From: Paramesorhizobium deserti | GTDB taxonomy: Bacteria; Pseudomonadota; Alphaproteobacteria; Rhizobiales; Rhizobiaceae | Reading direction: 5' to 3' | Assembly: GCF_001558695.1 (NCBI RefSeq) | Contig: NZ_LNTU01000037.1 | Location: 310,001 to 374,000 of the forward strand | DNA length: 64,000 nucleotides | In this document: positions 51,362 to 60,300 of the stretch, one piece after another | Position numbering within the stretch: the first letter of the stretch is position 1 | How the letters are laid out: each line of letters starts with the position of its first letter | Translations under genes and position numbers: made by a program | Notes under the pieces: model-generated | What the model saw: the letters and a program-made list of their open reading frames with translations, nothing else | Told to the model about the DNA's origin: nothing | Databases searched by the model: none

Positions 51362-53886
51362 ATATGGCTGTGACCCCTGCTGCTGATATCGACTATCTCC
51401 GCCGCCCGCTCGGCGAAGGCATGCCGCTGACCTATTGGCAGCTCGGCGCCACTGATGAAGAGCGCTATGACGTGCCGGACCAACCCATGAAGGGGGAAAT
51501 GGATCCCTTCTTCTTCCTGACCAAGCACAAGAACTTCATTCCGCACGAATATCCCTGCCGCACCGCTTTCGCTGCCGAGCGGCGCGGCAAGCGCCCACAC
51601 GTTACAGGGGCTTTCAGCCTGTCGCGTTTCTGGCTGCCCTTCGCCTCCCCGCGTGTCGATCTCTCCGGCTTCTGGTTCCGCCCGATTGTGATCAGCACCT
51701 GGGCGCGGACGATGATTACGGTCAAGGAAGCCAGATCGGCAACGCTGAGGCTCGGCACCTGCGGCGGAGCAGTGCTTTTCGTCAACGGAGCGGAAATCGG
51801 CTGGATGGCCGATTATGTCCGCAATCTGGAAGCCGAAAAGGAATTTTCTGTCGAGTTGCAGGCCGGCGAAAACGAGATCACGATCTTCTTCGATGATCTC
51901 GCCGAGCGTGACGCGCGCTACTTCTTCCAACTCGATTATGTGTCAGGCCCGAAAGCAGAGCAGGCGCTGCCGGTGCCTGTTCGAGCCAAGATGGCGGCTG
52001 AGATCGAAGCTGCTCTCGACAAGATGCATTTCGAACGGCCGGTTTATCGATCGGGCGAGGTGGCGCTTGTGACGTCTGCCGCGCTTTCCGTGGATGCCAG
52101 GGCGGAGGTCACGATCGCCGGCGATTTCATGTCGCGCGAAGAACCGATGAAGATCGTACGCGACCTGCAGGCGGGCAAAACCCGCATTATTGTTGGCGAG
52201 ACGGATACGCTGCCCTCAGATTTCCGGCATTTCCATGTTGATTTGTCGATCGGCGGCTTTACCGCATCACGCGTTTTCGGCGTCGAAATCTGTCACACCG
52301 AACGGCAGGGTAAGGCGGCTGCCAACATTGCCGACCGCATCCGCGAAACGCTGGATGAGATTTCGGTCCATGGCGAACCCGACAATGTGACGGCGCTTGC
52401 CCGTCTCGGCTCCGGCCGGTTTGGCCCGGAAACCGACCGGATGATCGCCGATACGCTGCCGACCATCGTGGATTGTCATGACTGCGCCGACTTCGCGCTG
52501 GTACCGCTTTTGTGGTGCCGGATCGTTTATGAGTCCAATATCGCGCCGGCAGTGGTCGCTGATATTGACGAGGCAATCCTGTCCTATCGCTACTGGATGG
52601 ATGAACCGGGTAACGACGTACAGTGGTATTTTTCCGAAAACCACGCGCTCCTGTTCCACACCGCCGCTTATCTCGCCGGCGCGCTTCTGCCGGAGGCGCG
52701 GTTCAAGCGTTCGGGGCGGACTGGTCGCGAGCAATCAGCTGTCGGCCTCTCCCGTGTTCGCGCCTGGCTCGATCACTTCGGGAAATGGGAGATGGCCGAA
52801 TTCAATTCCGCGCCCTATTTCCCGATCGATCTCAAGGGGCTGACAGCGCTCTTCGTGTTGGCCCCGGATGCAGATGTCCGTGAACGCGCCCGCAACGCCA
52901 TCCGCCGGCTTATCACGATCATTGCCCGTTCCGCCCATCACGGTATCCTGACCGGGGCGCAGGGACGTTCTTATGAACACACCCTGCGAGCCGCCGGCTC
53001 GCTGGAGCTTTCCGGCATCGCCCGCCTCATCTGGGGAACCGGCAATTATGGCCGACGGGTTCACGCACTGCCGCAAATGGCGCTTTGCCTGCGCGATCGA
53101 GGACTGCATATCCCGTCAGAGCTTGCAGCTGTCGCCGATTGGCGGACTGACCAGGCGCAGGAATGGTGCTTCGCCCAGGGGCAGGACCGTATGGCCCGTC
53201 TCTACCATTACAAGACGCAGGCCTATTCGATCGGCACGGCGGCACATTACCGCTGGAACGAATGGGGCTATCAGGAAACGGTCCTGCACATCCGGCTCGG
53301 CGACAATCCCGATGCGCAGGTCTGGATCAACCATCCGGGCGAGACGATCCATTCAGGCTATGGACGTCCGTCCTACTGGGGCGGGTCGGGCAGTCTGCCG
53401 CGCCTCTGGCACTATCGCGGCCTCGCGGTAATGATCTTCGAATGCGCGCCGGAACAGCCCGATTTCACCCACGCCTGGTTCCCGCGGCAGGTTTTTGACG
53501 CCTCGATAATCTCGGGCGAAACGGCAGTGGCGCGATCCGGAAACGGTCTGCTGCTGCTGAAAGGCAGCGCACCCTTCGAACTGGTTGGCGAGGGGCCGAC
53601 AACCGGCAACGAGATCAGACTGCCGGGACGCAAGGCGACATGGATCATCCGGCTGGGCGATGCCAAACGGGACGGTTCGGAAGATACCCTTGCCAACAGT
53701 TTCGCAGACCTCTCTCTTTCGCCGGGCGAGAACGACGGGTTCGTCATGAATGACCCGGAGTATGGTCCTGTCGTCTTCCATGCGGATGGCCGCATCACCG
53801 CCGAGGGTAAAGTGCTGGATCCAGCCGAGTGGAGCGTCGAAGGCATGGTTAAGCAGCTTCCACCAGGTCCGCTCGGTTCCGGGTGA
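51358..53886 (+). CDS. Large cytoplasmic protein of unknown function, probably carbohydrate-active
   Basis: An 842-aa protein with no signal peptide, starting inside the kduI stop. Residues 60-240 look like a beta-rich module with a sugar-binding or lectin-like part (ATLRLGTCGGAVLFVNGAEIGWM, NEITIFFDDLAERDARYFF). The middle (about 380-640) is helical, with FSENHALLFHTAAYLAGALL, WEMAEFNSAPYFPIDLKGL and GAQGRSYEHTLRAAG, as in (alpha/alpha)-toroid glycosidases and lyases. The C-terminal 150 residues appear beta-sandwich-like. I do not recognise a named family. A role in cleaving imported oligosaccharide is inferred from neighbours. Confidence 0.75.
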   Translation: MNMAVTPAADIDYLRRPLGEGMPLTYWQLGATDEERYDVPDQPMKGEMDPFFFLTKHKNFIPHEYPCRTAFAAERRGKRPHVTGAFSLSRFWLPFASPRVDLSGFWFRPIVISTWARTMITVKEARSATLRLGTCGGAVLFVNGAEIGWMADYVRNLEAEKEFSVELQAGENEITIFFDDLAERDARYFFQLDYVSGPKAEQALPVPVRAKMAAEIEAALDKMHFERPVYRSGEVALVTSAALSVDARAEVTIAGDFMSREEPMKIVRDLQAGKTRIIVGETDTLPSDFRHFHVDLSIGGFTASRVFGVEICHTERQGKAAANIADRIRETLDEISVHGEPDNVTALARLGSGRFGPETDRMIADTLPTIVDCHDCADFALVPLLWCRIVYESNIAPAVVADIDEAILSYRYWMDEPGNDVQWYFSENHALLFHTAAYLAGALLPEARFKRSGRTGREQSAVGLSRVRAWLDHFGKWEMAEFNSAPYFPIDLKGLTALFVLAPDADVRERARNAIRRLITIIARSAHHGILTGAQGRSYEHTLRAAGSLELSGIARLIWGTGNYGRRVHALPQMALCLRDRGLHIPSELAAVADWRTDQAQEWCFAQGQDRMARLYHYKTQAYSIGTAAHYRWNEWGYQETVLHIRLGDNPDAQVWINHPGETIHSGYGRPSYWGGSGSLPRLWHYRGLAVMIFECAPEQPDFTHAWFPRQVFDASIISGETAVARSGNGLLLLKGSAPFELVGEGPTTGNEIRLPGRKATWIIRLGDAKRDGSEDTLANSFADLSLSPGENDGFVMNDPEYGPVVFHADGRITAEGKVLDPAEWSVEGMVKQLPPGPLGSG

Positions 53887-53964
53887 CGGAAGAATAAGGC
53901 GGCTATCTGGGAGGGCACCGCCGAATACAACTGACGGATCGACCGTTCATCGAAGGAGGAGACG

Positions 53965-55230
53965 ATGATGAGTAGCAGGACAATTCTCGCGGCAGCCGGT
54001 CTGGTGCTGTTTTCAACGACGGCAACGTGGGCCGGCGATGTCCGCATCATGTGGTATTCGGATGGCGTCGAAGGAGAGGTCTTCAAGGACCTGATCAAGC
54101 GGTTCGAGAAGGAAAATCCGGATATTCACGTCACCGTCGACGAGGTGGCGTATTCGACCATCAAGGAGCAACTGCCGGTCCAACTCGCGGCCGGTCACGG
54201 TCCGGATATCGCCCGTGTCACCAATCTGAAGTCGCTCTCGCAATATTGGCTCGACCTGACGCCATATCTGAAGGACGTCGATTTCTGGAAGAAGAATTAT
54301 GGCGACCAGCTCGACTGGATGCGTCCCGACGGGTCGGATATCATTCCGGGCTTCATGACGCAGATCACCCTGACCGGCGGCTTCGCCAACAAGACGCTGT
54401 TCGAGCAGGCCGGCGTCCCGCTTCCGGGCGAAGGTGCGATCTGGGAGGATTGGGTCATGGCCGCCAAGAAAGTGGCTGACAGCCAGCAGATCCCCTACCC
54501 GTTCGCGATTGATCGCTCCGGCCACCGCATCACCGGTCCGGCGATCTCCTATGGCGCCAATTATATCGGTGCCGACGGTACGCCGGCGCCGCTCGACGAC
54601 GGGGCCAAGAAGTTCATCTCGGATCTGGTCGGCTGGACGAAAGACGGCATTGCCGAGAAGGACGTCTGGGTTTCGGCCGCCGGCACGACCTATCGTCCGG
54701 CTGCCGACGATTTCATCAATGCGCAGGTGGCGTTCTACTATGCCGGCTCCTGGCAGATCCCGAACTTCATGACCAAGATCGGCGATGCGTTCGACTGGGT
54801 TGCGACGGGCAGCCCGTGCGGCCCCGCCGCCTGCACCGGCATGCCGGGGGGCGCCGGACTTGTCGCGATGAAGGCAACCAAAAACCCGGAGGACGTGGCC
54901 AAGGTGATGGATTACCTCGCCTCCTCGCCCGTCGCGAAGGAATTCTCCGAACGGACGCTATTCCTGCCGGCAAACAAGGAAGTCCTTGCCGGCGATCTCG
55001 ATTTCAAGACCGACAGCCAATTGGCCAAGGACGCGTTGAAGATCTTCGTCAAAGCCACCTCGACGACTGCGCCAGAGGCCCAGGAGCTTCCGGGCTGGAA
55101 GTGGTCGGACACCTATTATGGCGCGCTTGTAAGCCGTGTCGGCCAGGTAATGGCGGGCGAACTTTCCCTTGATGAAGCCTATAAGCGTATCGACCAGGAT
55201 ATCGCCGATAAGGTCAAAGAAGCGCAGTAA
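53965..55230 (+). CDS. Periplasmic sugar-binding protein (family 1)
   Basis: A 421-aa binding protein with a Sec signal (SRTILAAAGLVLFSTTATWA, cut near WAGD) and the opening VRIMWYSDGVEGEVFKDLIKRFEKENPDI. GGAGGA lies 4 nt before the ATG pair at 53965/53968, either of which could be used. It starts the Mal-type transporter that follows the pectic enzymes, so it is the likely oligogalacturonide or rhamnogalacturonide receptor. Confidence 0.9.
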   Translation: MMSSRTILAAAGLVLFSTTATWAGDVRIMWYSDGVEGEVFKDLIKRFEKENPDIHVTVDEVAYSTIKEQLPVQLAAGHGPDIARVTNLKSLSQYWLDLTPYLKDVDFWKKNYGDQLDWMRPDGSDIIPGFMTQITLTGGFANKTLFEQAGVPLPGEGAIWEDWVMAAKKVADSQQIPYPFAIDRSGHRITGPAISYGANYIGADGTPAPLDDGAKKFISDLVGWTKDGIAEKDVWVSAAGTTYRPAADDFINAQVAFYYAGSWQIPNFMTKIGDAFDWVATGSPCGPAACTGMPGGAGLVAMKATKNPEDVAKVMDYLASSPVAKEFSERTLFLPANKEVLAGDLDFKTDSQLAKDALKIFVKATSTTAPEAQELPGWKWSDTYYGALVSRVGQVMAGELSLDEAYKRIDQDIADKVKEAQ

Positions 55231-55278
55231 GCCGGTTCCGCCGGCGCGCCACGCGCGCCGGCATCGGAGATGGTGTGA

Positions 55279-56304
55279 ATGGCTGACAATCGAAAAGGAT
55301 TCCGAAGCACTGCCGGCTCGCTGGTGTTGGCTGCTGTCGAGCGTATCATGGGGATCATCGATATCCCCCTTCGAGGACTGCAGAAGGTTGCAGGCCGAAC
55401 AGGCATGGCGGCATTCTTCCTGCTGCCCAATATGGCCGTCTTCACGATCTTCGTGCTGATCCCCTTCGTCATCAATTTCGTCTATTCGATGACGGGCGGA
55501 GCGCAGATATTCCTCGATCAGCGCCGGTATGTCGGCCTTGACCAATATCGCCAGATATTCTCCTGCACCGATTATCTCGATCCGAACAGCTGTATACAGG
55601 ACGGCTTCTGGATTGCGGCAGGCAACACGGCATGGTTCGTCGTCATCCAGGTGGCGCTGATGATATTGGTCTCGCTCATCACCGCCATCATCCTCAATCG
55701 CGAGATTGTCGGCCGCAGTTTCTGGCGCGCTGTCTTCTTCTTCCCGGTTCTGCTGTCGCCGGTCGTCGTCGGTCTCATCTGGCGCTGGATCCTCGACCGC
55801 CAGGGCCTTTTGAATTTCATCCTCTATGAGGCCTTCGGCTCGGAGCCATTCAACTGGCTGACCGATCGTACCACCGCCTTCGCAGCAACCATCGGCGTAT
55901 CCGTCTGGGCACATATGGGCTTCTACACACTGATCCTGCTTGCCGGTTTGCAGGCAATCCCGAAGGACCTCTACGAGGCCGCTCAAATGGACGGCACATC
56001 CCGTTCCCGCGTCTTCCGGCGAATCACGCTGCCGCTCCTGATGCCGAACCTTGTCGTGGTTCTGGTGCTGGCGCTTATCCGCGCCGTGCAGGTCTTTGAC
56101 GAAGTCTTCGTGCTGACCCATGGCGGGCCAGGCACCAGCACCATGTACCTGATCCAGTACATCTACGAGACGGGTTTTGCCTCGGAGCTCAGGAACCCCG
56201 GGCTTGCCGCGGCCGCATCGATCCTGATGGGCGCCGTTTTGGTGGTGCTCACCCTCATGCAGATGGCGGCCTCCCGCCGCAAAGAGAAAAAGGGAGAACG
56301 CTGA
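55279..56304 (+). CDS. Sugar ABC transporter permease, MalF/UgpA type
   Basis: A 341-aa membrane protein with a cytoplasmic N-terminal extension of about 45 residues before the first span (MAAFFLLPNMAVFTIFVLIPF) and the EAA loop (DLYEAAQMDGTSRSRVFRRITLPLL). The following permease starts 1 nt into its stop (TGATG). Confidence 0.92.
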   Translation: MADNRKGFRSTAGSLVLAAVERIMGIIDIPLRGLQKVAGRTGMAAFFLLPNMAVFTIFVLIPFVINFVYSMTGGAQIFLDQRRYVGLDQYRQIFSCTDYLDPNSCIQDGFWIAAGNTAWFVVIQVALMILVSLITAIILNREIVGRSFWRAVFFFPVLLSPVVVGLIWRWILDRQGLLNFILYEAFGSEPFNWLTDRTTAFAATIGVSVWAHMGFYTLILLAGLQAIPKDLYEAAQMDGTSRSRVFRRITLPLLMPNLVVVLVLALIRAVQVFDEVFVLTHGGPGTSTMYLIQYIYETGFASELRNPGLAAAASILMGAVLVVLTLMQMAASRRKEKKGER

Positions 56305-57356
56305 TGTCGACAGTCTGGCAATTCATCACCCGCCGGCGTGGTGGCGAGGGCTGGCACTGGACCGACATCGCCACCTGGGTATGGCTGATCGGTGGACTGA
56401 TCGTCATGTTCGGCCCAGCCGTCTGGCTGACCCTTTCCTCCTTCAAGTCGCCAGCCGCCCTTTCCAAATTTCCGCCGACGATTCTGCCCTATGTAACACA
56501 GGAGGTCCGCGTAGAAGGTTTCGACAAGGCGTTGCCACTCTATGAGGTAAAGCTGCCGGACGGAACCAGCGTCAATCTGGCCGAAAAACGGCGCATTGGC
56601 GTCATCGCCCAGATGATCGATCCGAAGAATCCGGAAACGGTCCACAAGATCAATATCAACGACCGCAAGCCGGTGGATATGCTGGAGTTCGCGACGTCCA
56701 ACTATACGGAACCGTTCCTTCAGTTCGATTTCCTGCGCTATCTCTGGAACTCGGTCTTTGTCACCGTGATGGCGACCATCATCACGCTGGCGATCAATTC
56801 GATGGCCGCTTTCGCGCTGTCTAAATACAAGTTCCGCGGCCAGAACCTGATCCTGATCATCATCGTGGGAACATTGATGGTGCCGCTCGGCGTCATCATG
56901 GTGCCGCTCTATTCGGTCGTCTCGGCCCTCGGGCTCTTCAACAATCTCTGGGGCGTCATCCTGCCGACGGTCGCAACGCCGACCGGGGTGTTCCTGCTGC
57001 GCCAATACATGCTCACCATCCCCGACGAACTGATCGATGCCGCCCGCATGGACAAGGCATCGGAATGGCAAATCTATTGGCGCATCGTCCTGCCGCTCGC
57101 AGCACCAGCGCTGGCGGTCCTCGCAATCTTCTCCGTCGTCTGGCGCTGGAACGACTTCCTCTGGCCACTAATCGTGCTCAGCCGCTCGTCGCTCTACACG
57201 CTCCAGGTCGGTCTCAACGTCTATGCCGGCCAGCTCAATGTGCAGTGGCAGTACATTCTGGCGATGACGGTTGTCACCATGATCCCCGTCATTCTCGTCT
57301 TCGTTTTTTTGCAGAAATTCATCGCTCGCGGGATCGCCACGTCGGGTCTGAAGTAG
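56304..57356 (+). CDS. Sugar ABC transporter permease, MalG type with a large periplasmic insertion
   Basis: A 350-aa permease, about 70 residues longer than usual. The extra part (about residues 55-140, from PPTILPYVTQEVRVEGFDKAL to TSNYTEPFLQF) lies between the first and second membrane spans and should face the periplasm. The EAA loop is ELIDAARMDKASEWQIYWRI. It pairs with the MalF-type permease. Confidence 0.9.
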   Translation: MSTVWQFITRRRGGEGWHWTDIATWVWLIGGLIVMFGPAVWLTLSSFKSPAALSKFPPTILPYVTQEVRVEGFDKALPLYEVKLPDGTSVNLAEKRRIGVIAQMIDPKNPETVHKININDRKPVDMLEFATSNYTEPFLQFDFLRYLWNSVFVTVMATIITLAINSMAAFALSKYKFRGQNLILIIIVGTLMVPLGVIMVPLYSVVSALGLFNNLWGVILPTVATPTGVFLLRQYMLTIPDELIDAARMDKASEWQIYWRIVLPLAAPALAVLAIFSVVWRWNDFLWPLIVLSRSSLYTLQVGLNVYAGQLNVQWQYILAMTVVTMIPVILVFVFLQKFIARGIATSGLK

Positions 57357-57366
57357 GGGGTGCCGC

Positions 57367-58446
57367 ATGGGCCGGATCACACTTGAGAAAGTCACCAAGT
57401 CCTTTGGCGCTGTCAAAGTCCTGCACGGCATCGACCTCGACATCAGGGATGGCGAATTCATCGTCTTCGTCGGCCCGTCCGGCTGCGGGAAATCGACCCT
57501 GCTGCGTCAGATCGCTGGTCTCGACAAACCGACGAGCGGCGACATCCATATTGACGGCAAGCACGTCAACGATGTGCCGGCGGCCGACCGCGGTCTCGCC
57601 ATGGTCTTCCAGTCCTACGCGCTTTATCCGCATATGAGCGTCAGGCAGAACCTTGCCTTCGGGCTGGAGAATGCCCGAATGCCGAAGGCCGAGATCGAAA
57701 GCCGTATTGCCGAGGCAGCCCGCATGCTGGAAATCGGCGAATATCTCGATCGCCGGCCCGGACAGCTCTCTGGCGGTCAGCGCCAGCGTGTCGCCATCGG
57801 CCGAGCGATCGTCCGCAACCCAACCGCCTTTCTTCTGGACGAGCCTCTGTCCAACCTCGATGCCGAGTTGCGCATCTCCATGCGCGCCGAGCTCTCGGCA
57901 CTGCACAAGCGTTTGGAGACGACAATGATCTACGTCACCCATGATCAGATCGAGGCGATGACGCTCGCAAATCGCATCGTCGTCCTGCGTAAGGGGCAAA
58001 TTGAACAGGTCGGAACACCGCTCGAACTTTACAATACGCCTGCCAACCGGTTCGTCGCCGGCTTCATCGGTGCACCGAGCATGAATTTCCTGTCGGGCAG
58101 CATTGCTGCCATTGGCCGCGAAGGCACGACCGTGACCGTGCTTGGCGAAGAAACGCTGACGGTCCCCCGCCCGGCCGACGATGGCATGGTCCAACAGGCA
58201 ATTGCCGTCGGGGTTCGTCCGCAGCATATCCGTCTGGCCGGACCTGATCAGCCGGGCATCAGCGCCAAAGTTGATCTTGTCGAGGGGCTTGGCTCGGAAA
58301 CGGTCATCCACGCCCGTGCATCGACAGGCGAACCGCTGCTTGCGGTACTTGCCGGCCAGCATGCCCTTTCATCCGGTGAAGACATCCGGCTGACATTTGA
58401 TGCCAAGGACCTTCACTTGTTCGATGAAGCCGGGTTGCGGCTTTAG
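57367..58446 (+). CDS. Sugar ABC transporter ATP-binding protein, MalK/UgpC type
   Basis: A 359-aa ATPase with Walker A GPSGCGKST (36-44), QLSGGQRQRVAIGRAIVRN, Walker B AFLLDEPLSNLDAELR, the switch His in YVTHDQIEAMTLAN, and a C-terminal TOBE domain. It completes the transporter (binding protein, MalF, MalG, MalK order) and starts 10 nt after the permease. Confidence 0.92.
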   Translation: MGRITLEKVTKSFGAVKVLHGIDLDIRDGEFIVFVGPSGCGKSTLLRQIAGLDKPTSGDIHIDGKHVNDVPAADRGLAMVFQSYALYPHMSVRQNLAFGLENARMPKAEIESRIAEAARMLEIGEYLDRRPGQLSGGQRQRVAIGRAIVRNPTAFLLDEPLSNLDAELRISMRAELSALHKRLETTMIYVTHDQIEAMTLANRIVVLRKGQIEQVGTPLELYNTPANRFVAGFIGAPSMNFLSGSIAAIGREGTTVTVLGEETLTVPRPADDGMVQQAIAVGVRPQHIRLAGPDQPGISAKVDLVEGLGSETVIHARASTGEPLLAVLAGQHALSSGEDIRLTFDAKDLHLFDEAGLRL

Positions 58447-58451
58447 GCAAA

Positions 58452-59300
58452 TCAGATCAGCCCGTACTGCCGCGCCTTGTTGCGCAGGAAGGGCAGGCCG
58501 TTGCCCATCACCTCGGCTTCGTCCCTGGCGACCGGCCGCCAGACGGCGAGACCATAGGCGACTTCCGGCGGCATGTTGATGAAACTCTCCATGGCGAGCC
58601 CGCCTCTGAAGCCGATGGCTGCGAGCGCGGCATAGATCGCATCCCACGGGCAATTACCGTAGCCCGGCGTGCCGCGATCACTTTCCGAAAGGTGGATGTA
58701 TTTGAGGTGATCTCGGGCATCGAGAATGCCGTTGGCCGCCCCCTTCTCCTCGATGTTCATGTGATAGGTGTCAAGATGGACGAAGATGTTGTCGGCGCCG
58801 ACCTGCTCGATCATCTCCACAGCCTGGCGGGCGGTGTTGATCAGGTGGTTCTCGTAGCGGTTCACCGCCTCGACACCGAGCTCGATGCCAAGTGGCTTGG
58901 CGTGCTTGGCGGCCGCCTGCAGCACATGGGCGATATTGTCATATTCGGCTTGGGTCGGTGGAACGCCCGTGCGCTCGCCGATGCCGCCAAAGATGACGCC
59001 CGACAGTGCCTCGGCGCCCATCTCCGACGTCTTGTCGATGGCGACCTTCAGATAGTCGATTGCCGCGCCGGGACGTACCGACGCCCAGGCGCGCTCCGGC
59101 AGGCCGAGCGAGCAGACCGCGCGCAGCTTGTGCCTTTCGAGAAGCGCGCGCGTATGCGCGGCGTCGACGGCGGGTGCGTTGAGGAGGGCGATCTCGATGA
59201 AATCCATCTCGTATTTGACCGCCGCCGCGATCGCCTTCTCGGCGCCGGCGCGATCCCAGTTCATGGTCCACATGCTGGTGTGAACGCCAAAGCCTTCCAT
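58452..59300 (-). CDS. Ketose 3-epimerase-like sugar isomerase, second copy
   Basis: A 282-aa TIM-barrel protein with the same four ligands as the first epimerase: E144 (GVEAVNRYE), D177 (VHLDTYHMN), H203 (YIHLSES) and E238 (AMESF). Ligand spacing is identical to the copy at 2904, although overall sequence is quite different. It converges with the MalK-type gene (5 bp apart) and follows the ribose-type permeases by 4 bp, so it belongs to the RbsABC-like operon on the minus strand. It is probably a keto-sugar epimerase. Confidence 0.85.
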   Translation of the reverse strand: MEGFGVHTSMWTMNWDRAGAEKAIAAAVKYEMDFIEIALLNAPAVDAAHTRALLERHKLRAVCSLGLPERAWASVRPGAAIDYLKVAIDKTSEMGAEALSGVIFGGIGERTGVPPTQAEYDNIAHVLQAAAKHAKPLGIELGVEAVNRYENHLINTARQAVEMIEQVGADNIFVHLDTYHMNIEEKGAANGILDARDHLKYIHLSESDRGTPGYGNCPWDAIYAALAAIGFRGGLAMESFINMPPEVAYGLAVWRPVARDEAEVMGNGLPFLRNKARQYGLI

Positions 59301-59304
59301 CGGA

Positions 59305-60300
59305 TTATCCTTCTTTCCGTTTGAAAAATTGAAAACGCGTAGCCGCGAAACGCAGGATCATCACCGCGACGAGAAGAATGCCCCAGACCGCCGTTGCCAG
59401 ATGCTGGTTGGCGCCCATCAGGTTGAGGCCGGAAGACAGAAGCTGCAGGACGATAAGCGCGACGAAGACCGGGATGACGCGGCCAAAGCCGCCGAACGGA
59501 TTGATGCCGCCCAGGAAGCAGGCGAGCACTGTGATCAGCAGATAGGATTCGCCATGACCGACGCGAACCGAGTTGAACCGCGCCAGCATGATAATGCCGG
59601 CGATCGCGCACATGACGCCGGAAAGCGTATAGACCAGAACGATGACGCGGCGCGTATTGATACCGGAATAACGGGTCGCCTCGATGTTCGAGCCGATCAT
59701 ATAGGTGTTAAAACCGAGTTGCGTCCGCGACAAGAGCACGTGCCAGATCAACACGCAGAAGATGAAGATCAGCAGAGGAACCGGAAGGCCCAGAATGCTG
59801 CCATGGCCGAGGGGCTGGATGAAGACCGGAAAGCCGGAAATATCCCCGCCCCGCGTCAGGAACTCGCCGAGCCCGCGCAGGAACATCATCATCGACAGCG
59901 ATACGAGGATCGGATGGGCGCGCGTATAGGCGATAACCAAACCCATCACCAGGCCGCTTGCCGCGCCCGCGCCAATCGCGAGCAGGCAACCGATGAGGAA
60001 GGCGAGCGGTCCGGCGTCCGCGCCGCCATTGCTCTTCAGGACCCAGGCCGCCGTCAGGCCGGCGATGTTGGCGGTGAAGGTGATGGCGAGATTCAGGCCG
60101 CCCGTCAGGATCGGCAGGAGCATGGCAAGGGTCAATAGCCCCAGTTCCGGCAGTTGAAAGGCGACCGAACCGAAAGTGGCGCGGCTGAGAAACTGCGGGG
60201 AAACCAGACTAAAGAACACGATGACGGCAAGGAGAGCAAAGCCCGGCCCTGCCATCTCCGGCCCCAGAAATGCCCTTACGCGGTCGACAAGCCTCATCAT
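59305..60300 (-). CDS. Sugar ABC transporter permease, RbsC type (second of two)
   Basis: A 331-aa membrane protein. GGLNLAITFTANIAGL at about residues 62-78 matches the RbsC signature in modified form, and HGESYLLITVLACFLGGINPFGG is the C-terminal glycine-rich segment. ATG 60300 (or 60297) overlaps the preceding stop by 4 nt. The frame to 60630 reads through the neighbouring permease and is spurious. Confidence 0.9.
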   Translation of the reverse strand: MMRLVDRVRAFLGPEMAGPGFALLAVIVFFSLVSPQFLSRATFGSVAFQLPELGLLTLAMLLPILTGGLNLAITFTANIAGLTAAWVLKSNGGADAGPLAFLIGCLLAIGAGAASGLVMGLVIAYTRAHPILVSLSMMMFLRGLGEFLTRGGDISGFPVFIQPLGHGSILGLPVPLLIFIFCVLIWHVLLSRTQLGFNTYMIGSNIEATRYSGINTRRVIVLVYTLSGVMCAIAGIIMLARFNSVRVGHGESYLLITVLACFLGGINPFGGFGRVIPVFVALIVLQLLSSGLNLMGANQHLATAVWGILLVAVMILRFAATRFQFFKRKEG

